This document shows, one piece after another, positions 36,429 to 45,222 of a DNA stretch of 45,624 nt. The first letter of the stretch is position 1; each line of letters opens with the position of its first letter. Where the stretch lies: assembly GCA_029253285.1 (NCBI GenBank), contig JAQWZU010000065.1:1-45624 (forward strand), read 5' to 3'. A program made the position numbers and the translations under genes. The notes below the pieces were generated by a model, which did not search any database, was not told the DNA's origin, and saw only the letters and a program-made list of their open reading frames with translations. Source of the stretch: Akkermansiaceae bacterium. Lineage in GTDB: Bacteria > Verrucomicrobiota > Verrucomicrobiia > Verrucomicrobiales > Akkermansiaceae.

Positions 36429-37370
36429 ATGACGATTGAGTGCTCCGGAAGAAGCTGCCAGGCCCCAGATTGGATGGGCCCTGTGCTCAAATTGGCGGGA
36501 GTATACAATATTCTCTTTGGAATTTGGGTCATTGGCTGGCCGGGGGAGTGGTTTCGGCTCTCAGGGATGGAGGCGCCCCGGTATTTATTCCTCTGGCAAT
36601 GTATCGGGATGATTGTGGGGGTCTATGGAATAGGCTATCTTGTCGCTTCGAGAGCTCCTTACAAGCATTGGCCGATCGTGCTGGTTGGGTTTTTAGGGAA
36701 GGTTTTTGGTCCAATTGGCTTTTTTTACATGGCGTTTCAAGGGGAGATTCCTTGGCAGGCGGGTTGGATAAACCTGTTTAACGACGTGATCTGGTTGGTT
36801 CCGTTCGCGATGATTCTCTGGGGAGTGGTTCGACTCGCCGTCGGAAGACCGGTTGATGGGGCGCCCTTGAGCGAGGAGGTAGCGATGACCTCATTTCGCC
36901 TCTCCAGCGGAGAATCGCTTGTCGAGGCCTCGAAAGAGCGGACTTTGGCTGTCGTCTTTCTCCGGCATTTTGGCTGCACCTTTACCCGTCAATTCCTCCG
37001 AGGACTGGAAGAAATGCATGCGCGATCAAAAGAAGAAGGAGCACGGCTTGTTTTGGTTCACATGCTCGAAGAAGGAGACGAGCTCCCTTATGTGAAAAAC
37101 GAAGGAGTGGCTCGGATTGCCGATCCGTGGTGCGATCTTTACCGGGCCTTTGGGCTTGGAAAGGGTGGTTTCTGGGACCTTTTCGGTCCGCAAGTAATGT
37201 ATCGAGGTGCCGTGGCCTTTTTCAGGGGATGCGGAGTTGGTTTGATCCGAGGTGATGGCCTTCAAATGCCGGGGGCCTTCCTGGTCAAAAATGGGCGAAT
37301 CCTGCGGTCCCAGGTCGCTCGCAATGCATCGGATATGCCCAGGGTCGGCGGTCTCTTCGGTGAGGCTTAA
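36429..37370 (+). CDS. four-helix membrane domain fused to a thioredoxin-like (AhpC/TSA_2-type) domain
   Basis: 313 aa. Residues 17-138 hold four transmembrane helices (starting KLAGVYNILFGIWVIGW). Residues 150-305 form a thioredoxin-like domain whose FLRHFGCTFTRQF (177-189; Cys183, Thr186) matches the PRXL2/AhpC-TSA_2 motif FLRHFGCPFCRE but with Thr in place of the second Cys. SelL-related redox proteins have similar architectures. It is expected to have a cytosolic or periplasmic redox domain tethered to the membrane; function and partner are unknown. It ends 7 bp before the stop of the convergent oppD-like gene. Confidence 0.7.
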   Translation: MTIECSGRSCQAPDWMGPVLKLAGVYNILFGIWVIGWPGEWFRLSGMEAPRYLFLWQCIGMIVGVYGIGYLVASRAPYKHWPIVLVGFLGKVFGPIGFFYMAFQGEIPWQAGWINLFNDVIWLVPFAMILWGVVRLAVGRPVDGAPLSEEVAMTSFRLSSGESLVEASKERTLAVVFLRHFGCTFTRQFLRGLEEMHARSKEEGARLVLVHMLEEGDELPYVKNEGVARIADPWCDLYRAFGLGKGGFWDLFGPQVMYRGAVAFFRGCGVGLIRGDGLQMPGAFLVKNGRILRSQVARNASDMPRVGGLFGEA

Positions 37371-37377
37371 CCAGCCA

Positions 37378-38352
37378 TCAAGCGAGGCATCCGGGGCAGT
37401 TTTGCACCTGGTGCTTTGGAGCAACTTCGAAAAGTTGGGGGGCCTCATTAGTGAGGCACTGACTGGCGTCGCCCAGGGTGTTTCGCTCTTGAAAGGAACA
37501 GGACTTGGGAGGCTCGGAAAGATTGGGCGGTAATCCCGGAATGGTGTAGAGCTTGTCGCCTTTCTCGTGCGTTGAGGGGATGCTTTTCAGGAGCGCTCGG
37601 GTGTAGGCGTGACGGGGACGGGCAAAGAGGTCATCGGAGGCGGCGGATTCCACGATGCGTCCGGCATACATGACATTGACCTGATCGCAGCTTTGCGACA
37701 CGACGGCGAGGTCGTGGGTGACAAGGATGACGGCGGTGCCAAGTTTTTCCTGCCGATCTTTGATGAGATCGAGAACTTGCTTTTGCACCGTCACGTCAAG
37801 TGCGGTAGTCGGTTCGTCGGCAATGAGGATTTCCGGACGGGTGATGAGGGCCATCGCGATCATGACGCGCTGGCGCATCCCGCCGGAGAATTCGTGGGGA
37901 TAGGACTTAATACGCTTTTCTGGTTCGGGAATCCCAACTTCAGCGAGCGCATCGATCGCTTTGTGGAGAGCTTCCTTGCCTTTGATCCCCTCGTGAATCT
38001 CGAGCGGTTCGGTGAGTTGCTTCGAGATCTTCAGGTAGGGATTGAGCGAGGTCATGGGATCCTGGAAGATCATCGATATTCTCTTTCCGCGAATCTTTCG
38101 GAGTTCCTTGTCCTTGGCTTGAAGAAGATCGGTCCCCTCGAAGAGAGCTTTGCCCGAGTGGATTTTTCCCGGGGGCTGTGGGATGAGCCCAAGAAGAGAA
38201 TAACAGGTGACCGATTTTCCAGAGCCGGATTCGCCGACGATGCCAAGAGATTGGCCTTTTTCGAGTGAGAAGGAAACATCCTCAACGGCATGAACGATGC
38301 CGTTTCGGGTATGAAAACGAGTGGTGAGATTCTGGACGTCGAGCAGAGGCAT
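37378..38352 (-). CDS. oligopeptide/dipeptide ABC transporter ATP-binding protein
   Basis: 324 aa cytoplasmic ATPase of an OppD/DppD type. Walker A GESGSGKS (40-47), FSGGMRQR signature, Walker B ILIADEPTTALD, H-loop VTHDLAVV. The C-terminal oligo_HPY region (about 240-324) is Cys-rich (SCSFQERNT, then NCPGCLA), as in OppD. The matching permeases, second ATPase and binding protein are not here. It is 8 bp downstream of der and is the last gene of the prfA-prmC-murA-der series. Confidence 0.9.
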   Translation of the reverse strand: MPLLDVQNLTTRFHTRNGIVHAVEDVSFSLEKGQSLGIVGESGSGKSVTCYSLLGLIPQPPGKIHSGKALFEGTDLLQAKDKELRKIRGKRISMIFQDPMTSLNPYLKISKQLTEPLEIHEGIKGKEALHKAIDALAEVGIPEPEKRIKSYPHEFSGGMRQRVMIAMALITRPEILIADEPTTALDVTVQKQVLDLIKDRQEKLGTAVILVTHDLAVVSQSCDQVNVMYAGRIVESAASDDLFARPRHAYTRALLKSIPSTHEKGDKLYTIPGLPPNLSEPPKSCSFQERNTLGDASQCLTNEAPQLFEVAPKHQVQNCPGCLA

Positions 38353-38360
38353 GGCGTTTC

Positions 38361-39746
38361 CTAAACCCTGTCCTTTTGAGAGCGGGAACGGAAGGACAAA
38401 GGAATGGGGAGTCCGTCAGTGGGGTGTTTTTCCTGAATAATGTTGGTCAGGTAATTCGCGAATGATTCTACCACGAGTTGCTTGTTGTTTACGAAAAGCA
38501 CGTATTCCGGGACAGGGATACTCTGGTAGCGATCGTTGACGGCGGTGGTGGCGTAGAAGAGCTTGAGGCGCTTACGGTGGCGTTTGTGCTCGGGTGGAGG
38601 GTTCTTGATAAAGGCGTCCTGGAGGAGGCGGTTGAGCTGGCCGGTGCCAATGACCTCCTGGGCATTATCGCGAATGCGGGTGATTGTTTTGAAGATGTGC
38701 TGAATAGCGTGGCCTTTCATGGCCGATACACAGACAAAGGGAGCGTATTTCAGGAAGAAGAGCTCGTTGCGGATATGCTCTTCGGCATTCTCGATACGGG
38801 CCGATTTGGAAGCATCTGGATGATAGAGATCGAACTTGTTGGCGATGATCAGGCAGGGCTTCTTTTCATCCTGAATCATCCGGGCGATCTTACGATCCTG
38901 CGCGGCGACGCCTTCGGCAAGATCGACAACCAAGAGGCAAATGTCAGCGCGACGAATTGATCGCTCACTGCGCATCGCGGAAAATACTTCCACTGAATCC
39001 GCCATGCTTGAGCGTTTCCGGAGTCCCGCGGTGTCGATGAGGTTATGTTTTTCTCCTTCCCAAACGTAAGGGATGTCAACGGCGTCGCGGGTTGTTCCGG
39101 CGACATTGGAAACCATGGTTCGCTCGTCTTTAAGGATTGCGTTGATGAGAGATGATTTTCCGGCGTTGGGTTTTCCGACGACTGCGATCTTAAGTCCATC
39201 GGAGAGATCTTCATCGGATTCTTCGAGTTCCCGCGCTTCGAGTTGGGAGAGGTTTTCGTCGATGGATTCCAGAAGAGTATCCATGCCTCGACCATGCTCG
39301 GCTGAAGTGGGAATTCCGGTGCCAAATCCAAGGCGGGCAAAATCACTTCCAGCGTCATCGTGGTCCGCGCTGTCCGCTTTGTTAAGAACGAGAATCACTT
39401 TGGAGCTGGCCTTTCGAAGAAGTTTGGAGACTTGTTCGTCAATGGGGTTGATCCCGGCGCGGGCATCAACGACGAAAATAATGGCGTCAGCGGAATCCAT
39501 CGCGATGCGAGCCTCGATGGTGACCTGATCGGCAAATCCGTCGTCATCGAACGCCCCGATACCACCGGTGTCGATGAGTTCACAGGGAGACTCAGTGCCC
39601 GTGCAAGTCGCGGCAATACGATCCCGCGTGACTCCGGGCATATTGTGTACGATGGCAATGCGACGTCCCACAAGGCGGTTGAAAAGTGCGGATTTTCCGA
39701 CGTTGGGACGTCCAACGATGGCGACTTGGAATGGGCTGACTGGCAT
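38361..39746 (-). CDS. der: ribosome biogenesis GTPase Der (EngA)
   Basis: 461 aa. Two tandem GTPase domains: G1 GRPNVGKS (12-19), G3 DTGG (59-62), G4 NKAD (122-125); then G1 GKPNAGKS (191-198), G3 DTAG and G4 NKFD. The C-terminal KH-like domain ends about residue 450. It acts in 50S subunit maturation. Length and order are typical. It starts 12 bp after murA's stop. Confidence 0.97.
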   Translation of the reverse strand: MPVSPFQVAIVGRPNVGKSALFNRLVGRRIAIVHNMPGVTRDRIAATCTGTESPCELIDTGGIGAFDDDGFADQVTIEARIAMDSADAIIFVVDARAGINPIDEQVSKLLRKASSKVILVLNKADSADHDDAGSDFARLGFGTGIPTSAEHGRGMDTLLESIDENLSQLEARELEESDEDLSDGLKIAVVGKPNAGKSSLINAILKDERTMVSNVAGTTRDAVDIPYVWEGEKHNLIDTAGLRKRSSMADSVEVFSAMRSERSIRRADICLLVVDLAEGVAAQDRKIARMIQDEKKPCLIIANKFDLYHPDASKSARIENAEEHIRNELFFLKYAPFVCVSAMKGHAIQHIFKTITRIRDNAQEVIGTGQLNRLLQDAFIKNPPPEHKRHRKRLKLFYATTAVNDRYQSIPVPEYVLFVNNKQLVVESFANYLTNIIQEKHPTDGLPIPLSFRSRSQKDRV

Positions 39747-39758
39747 TGCTTGAAGATG

Positions 39759-41036
39759 TTAGGCGCTTCCACGCTGGCGCTCGACATTGGCGCCGAGTTG
39801 AAGCAGTTTTTCGTCGATCATCTCGTAGCCGCGATCGATATGGTAGAGGCGATTGATTTCGGTCACACCGTCCGCAGTCAGGGCTGCGAGAACAAGCGCG
39901 GCTGAAGCGCGGAGATCGGAGGCCATGACCGGGGCGCCACTCAGACTGGTAACACCATGAATGATAGCGCGACCATTATCGACCTGAATGTCCGCACCCA
40001 TGCGATTGAGTTCGGCGCAATGCATAAAGCGCTGTGGGAAGATGGTGTCTTCCACAATCGAGATGCCCGGAGTCGTCGCAAACATGGCAGTAAATTGGGC
40101 CTGCATATCGGTGGGGAATCCGGGGTGAGGGGCGGTGGTGATTTGGCATCCCTTGGCGGTGTCACCTCTGGAAACGCTCACGGAAGTTCCGCAGTCGGAG
40201 AATCTTACGAGGTGACCAGATTCGCGGAGTTTCTCGGTCGCGCCGAGTAGTTGATCCTTGCGGACCCGATTGAGGATAATCCCACTCTCGCTGGCCATTG
40301 AGCCGGCGACCATGAACGTCCCTGCTTCGATACGGTCGGGGATGACAGTATGATGGGTTCCGCCAAGTGAGGTAACTCCCTCGATAGTGATTTGCCGGGT
40401 TCCCGCGCCCGTGATTTTGGCGCCCATGCTGTTGAGGAAATCGGCAAGATCGACGACCTCCGGTTCACAGGCAGCGGATTCGATGGTGGTCGTTCCTTGG
40501 GCAAGAACGGCAGCCATCATGAGATTGTCCGTTCCGAGAACGGTAGGGCCGTGCTTTCCGCGAAGGTCTACGTGCTGTCCCTTGAGGCCGCTCCCAGCCT
40601 CAATAATCATATTGCCGCCTTCGGTGTCTATCTGGGCCCCGATGGCTTTGAGGCCCTTTAAATGCAGATCGATGGGGCGGTCCCCAATCACGCACCCGCC
40701 GGGCATCGAGACGCTGGCTCGTCCCAGTCGGGCGATGAGTGGGCCCATCACGCAAATGGAGGCGCGCATCTTACGCACGATCTCATAGGGCGCTTCAGAA
40801 ATAATATTGGCTGCGGTGATTTTGACAGTGCCGCTGTAACGCTCGACCTCGCAACCGAGGGCGCTGAGGATTTGCAGCATATAGTTGGTATCGGAAACAT
40901 CGGGGACGCGCTCGATGATCACCTGCTGATCGGTCAGCAAGGAAGCGGCGAGGATGGGGAGGGAGGCATTCTTGGAACCGGAAATATTGATCGATCCGGT
41001 AAGCTTAGAGCCGCCATGAACAATGAGTTTATCCAT
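39759..41036 (-). CDS. murA: UDP-N-acetylglucosamine 1-carboxyvinyltransferase
   Basis: 425 aa; first committed step of peptidoglycan synthesis, transferring enolpyruvate from PEP to UDP-GlcNAc. The active-site Cys is at 115 ([13 protein letters not shown]), the same number as in E. coli, so the enzyme should be fosfomycin-sensitive. The N-terminal [16 protein letters not shown] is characteristic. 35 bp downstream of prmC. Together with uppS it shows a peptidoglycan-type envelope. Confidence 0.97.
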   Translation of the reverse strand: MDKLIVHGGSKLTGSINISGSKNASLPILAASLLTDQQVIIERVPDVSDTNYMLQILSALGCEVERYSGTVKITAANIISEAPYEIVRKMRASICVMGPLIARLGRASVSMPGGCVIGDRPIDLHLKGLKAIGAQIDTEGGNMIIEAGSGLKGQHVDLRGKHGPTVLGTDNLMMAAVLAQGTTTIESAACEPEVVDLADFLNSMGAKITGAGTRQITIEGVTSLGGTHHTVIPDRIEAGTFMVAGSMASESGIILNRVRKDQLLGATEKLRESGHLVRFSDCGTSVSVSRGDTAKGCQITTAPHPGFPTDMQAQFTAMFATTPGISIVEDTIFPQRFMHCAELNRMGADIQVDNGRAIIHGVTSLSGAPVMASDLRASAALVLAALTADGVTEINRLYHIDRGYEMIDEKLLQLGANVERQRGSA

Positions 41037-41071
41037 AGAACAGTGTTAGCGAGGGGGGTTGGGTGACGGGT

Positions 41072-41911
41072 TTAGGGCTTTCGTGCAAGTGGAAAGCGCT
41101 TGATTCCACACAGGTCTTCCCGGACTTCGACGTCGTCCAGTCCGGCCTTTCGCAGAAGTTCGGCAACTACCTCGCCTTGCTGATGCCCGACTTCCAGTGC
41201 AACGACTCCCTTGGGGCTGAGATAATTGAGGCATTCGCAGGAAAAGCGTCGCAAGAGATCAAGTCCGTCTTCGCCGCTGAAAAGAGCCATTTCCGGGTCG
41301 TGCAGCACTTCTGGCTCGAGGGAATCCCGCTCGGTCTCAGGAATGTAGGGGAGATTGGCGACGATCAGGTCGAAGACTCCGTCGATTTCGTTGAAAAGAT
41401 CACTCTGTATGAACTCGGCTGGGATCTCGTGAGTCTCGGCGTTCTCCCTTGAGAGACTGAGAGCATCTGTGGATAAGTCCGCCAAAACGAGTTGTTCACA
41501 ACTTGTTCCCAGCTTGTTCACGATACTCAGCCCGAGGACGCCAGAGCCGCATCCCAGGTCGAGGATCCGCGCGGGTTTGGGGAAATCAAGCCCAAGAGCG
41601 ATCTCGACGAGTTCCTCGGTTTCTGGGCGGGGGATCAATGCCCGGTGGTCACACTGAAAATCGAGATGATGGAAGCTCACATTCCCGTTTAAGTGTTGCA
41701 GGGGAGTGTTTTGACCTCTTAATTTCAGTTTTTCTCGTAACTGAATAATTTGCGTTTCCTCGAGCGGCTGGTCGAAGCGGAGATAGAGATCCATCCGCTT
41801 CAATCCCAGTTCGTGAGCTACGAGAAGCTCCATATTGAGCCGGGCGTCCTTGATGCCCTTATTCTCCAGAAATTGGGCTCCTTTCTCTAAAACATCGAGG
41901 ATCGTCGTCAT
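41072..41911 (-). CDS. prmC: peptide chain release factor N5-glutamine methyltransferase
   Basis: 279 aa SAM-dependent enzyme that methylates the Gln of the GGQ motif in RF1/RF2. The N-terminal helical bundle (about 1-85) precedes a Rossmann domain with ILDLGCGSGVLGLSI and VANLPYIPE (NLPY instead of the commoner NPPY). It lies 53 bp after prfA, its substrate, a usual pairing. Two DnaA-box-like sequences are in the prfA-prmC gap, 11-30 bp before the ATG. Confidence 0.95.
   Translation of the reverse strand: MTTILDVLEKGAQFLENKGIKDARLNMELLVAHELGLKRMDLYLRFDQPLEETQIIQLREKLKLRGQNTPLQHLNGNVSFHHLDFQCDHRALIPRPETEELVEIALGLDFPKPARILDLGCGSGVLGLSIVNKLGTSCEQLVLADLSTDALSLSRENAETHEIPAEFIQSDLFNEIDGVFDLIVANLPYIPETERDSLEPEVLHDPEMALFSGEDGLDLLRRFSCECLNYLSPKGVVALEVGHQQGEVVAELLRKAGLDDVEVREDLCGIKRFPLARKP
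41468..41476 (-). promoter_or_regulatory. perfect DnaA box inside prmC
   Basis: TTATCCACA on the minus strand. It sits within the prmC coding sequence about 450 bp from the DnaA-box pair upstream of the gene. Confidence 0.4.
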
Positions 41912-41921
41912 TCAAATAGCC

Positions 41922-41941
41922 TGTGGATAAATTGTGAATAA
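41922..41941 (-). promoter_or_regulatory. tandem DnaA boxes before prmC
   Basis: On the minus strand TTATTCACA (one mismatch) is followed after two bases by a perfect TTATCCACA. The boxes lie in the 53-bp prfA-prmC gap and have the same orientation as the genes. Confidence 0.45.
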
Positions 41942-41964
41942 CTAGAGAACAAGGTGGGGAAGAG

Positions 41965-43041
41965 CTAGGAAATCTCCTCCTCCGCAAGACGTTGCTCCAT
42001 CTCTGCTTTTTGCAGGTGGTCGGTGAACTCGTTGATCTCACCGTTCATAATTCCCTCCATATTGTGGGAAGTGTGATTGATTCGATGATCGGTGACGCGG
42101 GATTGCGGAAAATTGTAGGTGCGAATCTTCTCTGAACGGTCTCCCGATCCCACGAGAGACTTACGTTGGGCCGAGTAGCTATCTTGTGCTTCGCGTTGCG
42201 CGATTTCGAAGAGCTTCGCGCGGAGAATCTCGAGGCCTAGAGCTTTGTTCTGGGTTTGGGAGCGTCCGTCTTGACACTTTACTTGGAGGCCGGTGGGTAG
42301 GTAGGTGATTTGGACGGCGGAATCGGTGGTGTTGACGTGCTGTCCGCCGGAGCCACCGGAGCGGGTGGCTTGAATGTGGAGGTCCTCTGGGCGGAGTTGG
42401 AAGTCGATCTCTTCGGCTTCGGGGAGTACCGCGACGGTAACTGTCGAGGTGTGGATTCGGCCCTGGGTCTCAGTGGCTGGAACCCGCTGAACCCGATGAA
42501 CACCGGACTCGTATTTTAGGAAGCGGAAAACCTCTTCACCTGTGACCTTGAGAATGACCTCTTTGTATCCGCCGACGTCGGAAGGGCTGCTCCCGAGGTG
42601 TTCACATTTCCAGCCTCTCCCTTCGGTGTAGCGTTGGTAGAGCTTCATCAGCTCGCCAGCAAAGAGAGAGGCTTCGTCACCACCGGCGCCCGCCCGGATT
42701 TCCAGTAAAGCATCACGATCCTCGGTAGGGTCGCTGGGAAGAAGGGCATACTGAACGTCTTGAGCGAGTTGAACATAGCGCTCGCGGAGTGGCCCGAGTT
42801 CCTCCTCAGCCATCTCGGCAAACTCTTCGTCGCCTTCCTTGAGAAGTTCCTCGTTCCCGGCGATTTCCTTTTCGGTTTGCTTGTATTCGTCCCAGAAGGC
42901 GATGAGCTTTTTGAGGTTCCGGTGTTCCCTCATGTAATTGGCCGAGGTCTTCTGATCGTTGAAGAATTCGGGGTCGCCCATGAGCGTTTCGATTTCAACG
43001 AGACGCTGGCTTCGTATTTCAATGAGTGGGGCGTAATCCAT
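41965..43041 (-). CDS. prfA: peptide chain release factor 1
   Basis: 358 aa from the ATG at 43041; a TTG 39 bp upstream is in frame but adds a non-family extension. It reads UAA/UAG stops through PAT (188-190) and triggers hydrolysis with GGQ (232-234) in RSGGSGGQHVN. The acidic segment AGAGGDEASLFAGEL is also characteristic. It is the first gene of the minus-strand series prfA-prmC-murA-der-oppD, with 168 bp up to the divergent tRNA-Gln. Confidence 0.97.
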   Translation of the reverse strand: MDYAPLIEIRSQRLVEIETLMGDPEFFNDQKTSANYMREHRNLKKLIAFWDEYKQTEKEIAGNEELLKEGDEEFAEMAEEELGPLRERYVQLAQDVQYALLPSDPTEDRDALLEIRAGAGGDEASLFAGELMKLYQRYTEGRGWKCEHLGSSPSDVGGYKEVILKVTGEEVFRFLKYESGVHRVQRVPATETQGRIHTSTVTVAVLPEAEEIDFQLRPEDLHIQATRSGGSGGQHVNTTDSAVQITYLPTGLQVKCQDGRSQTQNKALGLEILRAKLFEIAQREAQDSYSAQRKSLVGSGDRSEKIRTYNFPQSRVTDHRINHTSHNMEGIMNGEINEFTDHLQKAEMEQRLAEEEIS

Positions 43042-43209
43042 GAACGGGAGGAAACTCACGATTTCCACCCCCAAGGTCAAGGAAAGCGTGTCTTTGTTGA
43101 AAATAAGCCTGAGTTAAAAATTCCTGCCGGAAATGTCATTTCGGCCTTGCATGAAATCCGCTCGGAGACTAATTCTCCGCCGCGCGTGCGCAAGTGCGGG
43201 TAGAGCGCC

Positions 43210-43284
43210 AGTCCCATGGTGTAATTGGTAACACAGCTGATTTTGGTTCAGTCATTCAAGGTTCGAGTCCTTGTGGGACTGCCA
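43210..43284 (+). tRNA. tRNA-Gln, anticodon TTG
   Basis: 75 nt with encoded CCA. Acceptor AGTCCCA (43210-43216) pairs with TGGGACT (43274-43280), discriminator G 43281, CCA 43282-43284. Anticodon loop TTTTGGT gives TTG. D-arm TGGTGTAATTGGTAACA and T-loop GGTTCGAGTCC are normal. Confidence 0.95.
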
Positions 43285-43307
43285 CTCCCTCTAACAGGTT
43301 GAGTGGC

Positions 43308-43739
43308 TTACTTGATGAATTTGATGGAGACTAGATAGTCGAAATGTTCTCCGTTGGTCGCTTTGATCGTTCCGATGATTCCTAGTACAAATGATCCAAT
43401 GATCAGGATGCCGAATACCGGGATGGCGAGGATGAGCCCAAGACCTAGGGTGAATACACCAATAAGAATGGTGAGAATCGCGCATGCTCCATAATAGATG
43501 AGCATGGAAATCTGAAAGTTTAAGGATTCCCGGGAATGACGTTCAAGAAAGGCAGATTGAATAGTGTTGGTTTGCTGGATGAGCAGGGGGCCAAGAAAGC
43601 CAAGGATGCCCAATCCTGTTACCATGGCCAGAACTGGAATGAGATGACACCACATGGAAAGATTCACCTCGGTTCGCGTGAGACCGGAAGGGTGTAACAG
43701 AGGCTGGGGAGGTGTTGGGTTTTGAGGAGGGGTTTCCAT
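43308..43739 (-). CDS. DUF4870-like small membrane protein
   Basis: 143 aa. A proline-rich cytoplasmic N-terminus (about 1-20) precedes three or four hydrophobic segments, with the pattern WCHLIPVLAMVTGLGILGFL, then SRESLNFQISMLIYYGAC and a third block near residues 90-125. This matches the DUF4870/Tic20-like family of unknown function. It begins 13 bp after the S10 peptidase stop on the same strand, so they may be co-transcribed. Confidence 0.75.
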   Translation of the reverse strand: METPPQNPTPPQPLLHPSGLTRTEVNLSMWCHLIPVLAMVTGLGILGFLGPLLIQQTNTIQSAFLERHSRESLNFQISMLIYYGACAILTILIGVFTLGLGLILAIPVFGILIIGSFVLGIIGTIKATNGEHFDYLVSIKFIK

Positions 43740-43752
43740 AAGACGAAGGTAT

Positions 43753-45222
43753 TTAGTTGTTAATAAATTTCACTAAATCGAGGCGCATTTTTTCCAAGTC
43801 CGGTTGATTGAGATAGAACATGTGTCCCGCTTCATACCAAGCATACTCGATTGCTTTGCGTCGTGCCTCTGGAATTCGGAAGAGGTGATCCACACTATAC
43901 TGCATTCCCGAAGCCGGAGTGGCGAAGTCTCCGTAGCCAACCATGACGAGGACGCGGAGATTGGGGTTTTCCCTCAGAGCGTTTTCCAGCGGAGAGCTCA
44001 TGTTGAGGACGCGGTTATTTGAATTCCAGTCCCAAGGGTGCACATCACCAGTAAGGATTTTGTAGGGATGGTGTCCTTGCCAATTGAGAGTGCGGCTGAG
44101 GTAGTCGTTCATCCCGGTGGCAAAAGCGCCATAAACAACAGAGTAAGACGGGTCGTATCCGGCATAGTCGCTGTCCTGGGAAATCGCAGGCCACGCGGTG
44201 CGGGCGTCAAAGCGTCCAATCACCTTGCCCTCGGAACGCAGAAGTTCTTTGCGGTAGCGGGTCGGGGAGAGGCGCAGGTTTGTTTCTAAAAAGAGTTCTG
44301 CTGGAAGTCCGGTGAACTTGGCGAGCTCTTTGGCGACGGCGGTTTTTTCGTCTTTGGAAATCGCAGCCCCTTTCAGCAGGGCGTTAGCGTAGTCCCCGTG
44401 GGCATAGGCACGGGCTTTTTCGACCAGTTCATTGCGGTCACCGGCAACTTTCTTGTGATAGTGAGAGATGCCGGCCATCGCAGGAAGGAAGATTTGATAG
44501 CTGAGATCATCGCCCCGCTGCGTGCGGAGAGTTCTGAAGTCCAGGAGTGAGGAAAGCATGACGACGCCATTCAATGTCATTCCGTGTTCGTTTTGAAGGT
44601 GCTCGGAAAGCCCGGCCGCGCGAATTCCCCCGTAGCTTTCGCCGAGGAGAAATTTTGGTGAGGCCCACCGGTCATTCTCGCTAACCCATCGCCTGATGAA
44701 GTCTCCGACAGATTTAATGTCGCCATTGACGCTATGGAATTCACCAGACTTGGTGTTACCAGCGGTCCGGGAGAAGCCGGTCGAGACGGGGTCGATGAAG
44801 ACGAGGTCAACGAGATCGAGAATGGAATGGGGATTCTCGATAACGGCATTGGGTGGCGGCAGGGTCTGCGTGCCATCCTCTGTTGTGGGGACAATGCGCG
44901 GTCCCAGAGCTCCAAGGTGAAGCCAAACAGCTGAGGATCCGGGGCCGCCGTTGAAGGCGAACATGACAGGGCGTTTACTGCGGTCCTTGATGCCCAGACG
45001 CTCGTAGGAGACGTGGAAGATCGAGGCGCGATTTTCGTCTTTGGAATTTTTGAGAAGGAGATTGGCGGCAGTGGCGCGGTATTCGATTTTCTTACCGTCG
45101 ATCGTGACGCTGTCCTGATGGGTGGCTTTGGTGATCTCCTCTTTTTGAGGGTCCTTCTTTTTCTCTTCATCTTGAGCGTGGAGAGGACAAAGGGAAAGGA
45201 TTGCAATTAGGGCGAAGCGCAT
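43753..45222 (-). CDS. secreted peptidase S10 (serine carboxypeptidase-like)
   Basis: 489 aa from the ATG at 45222; a longer upstream frame was rejected because the signal peptide MRFALIAILSLCPLHAQ starts here. Alpha/beta-hydrolase with NGGPGSS (91-97; oxyanion region), nucleophile Ser196 in LLGESYGGI, Asp in GYGDFATPAS and His in EAGHMFYL. Expected in the periplasm or secreted, releasing C-terminal residues from peptides. A Lys/Glu-rich linker follows the signal. Confidence 0.9.
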   Translation of the reverse strand: MRFALIAILSLCPLHAQDEEKKKDPQKEEITKATHQDSVTIDGKKIEYRATAANLLLKNSKDENRASIFHVSYERLGIKDRSKRPVMFAFNGGPGSSAVWLHLGALGPRIVPTTEDGTQTLPPPNAVIENPHSILDLVDLVFIDPVSTGFSRTAGNTKSGEFHSVNGDIKSVGDFIRRWVSENDRWASPKFLLGESYGGIRAAGLSEHLQNEHGMTLNGVVMLSSLLDFRTLRTQRGDDLSYQIFLPAMAGISHYHKKVAGDRNELVEKARAYAHGDYANALLKGAAISKDEKTAVAKELAKFTGLPAELFLETNLRLSPTRYRKELLRSEGKVIGRFDARTAWPAISQDSDYAGYDPSYSVVYGAFATGMNDYLSRTLNWQGHHPYKILTGDVHPWDWNSNNRVLNMSSPLENALRENPNLRVLVMVGYGDFATPASGMQYSVDHLFRIPEARRKAIEYAWYEAGHMFYLNQPDLEKMRLDLVKFINN

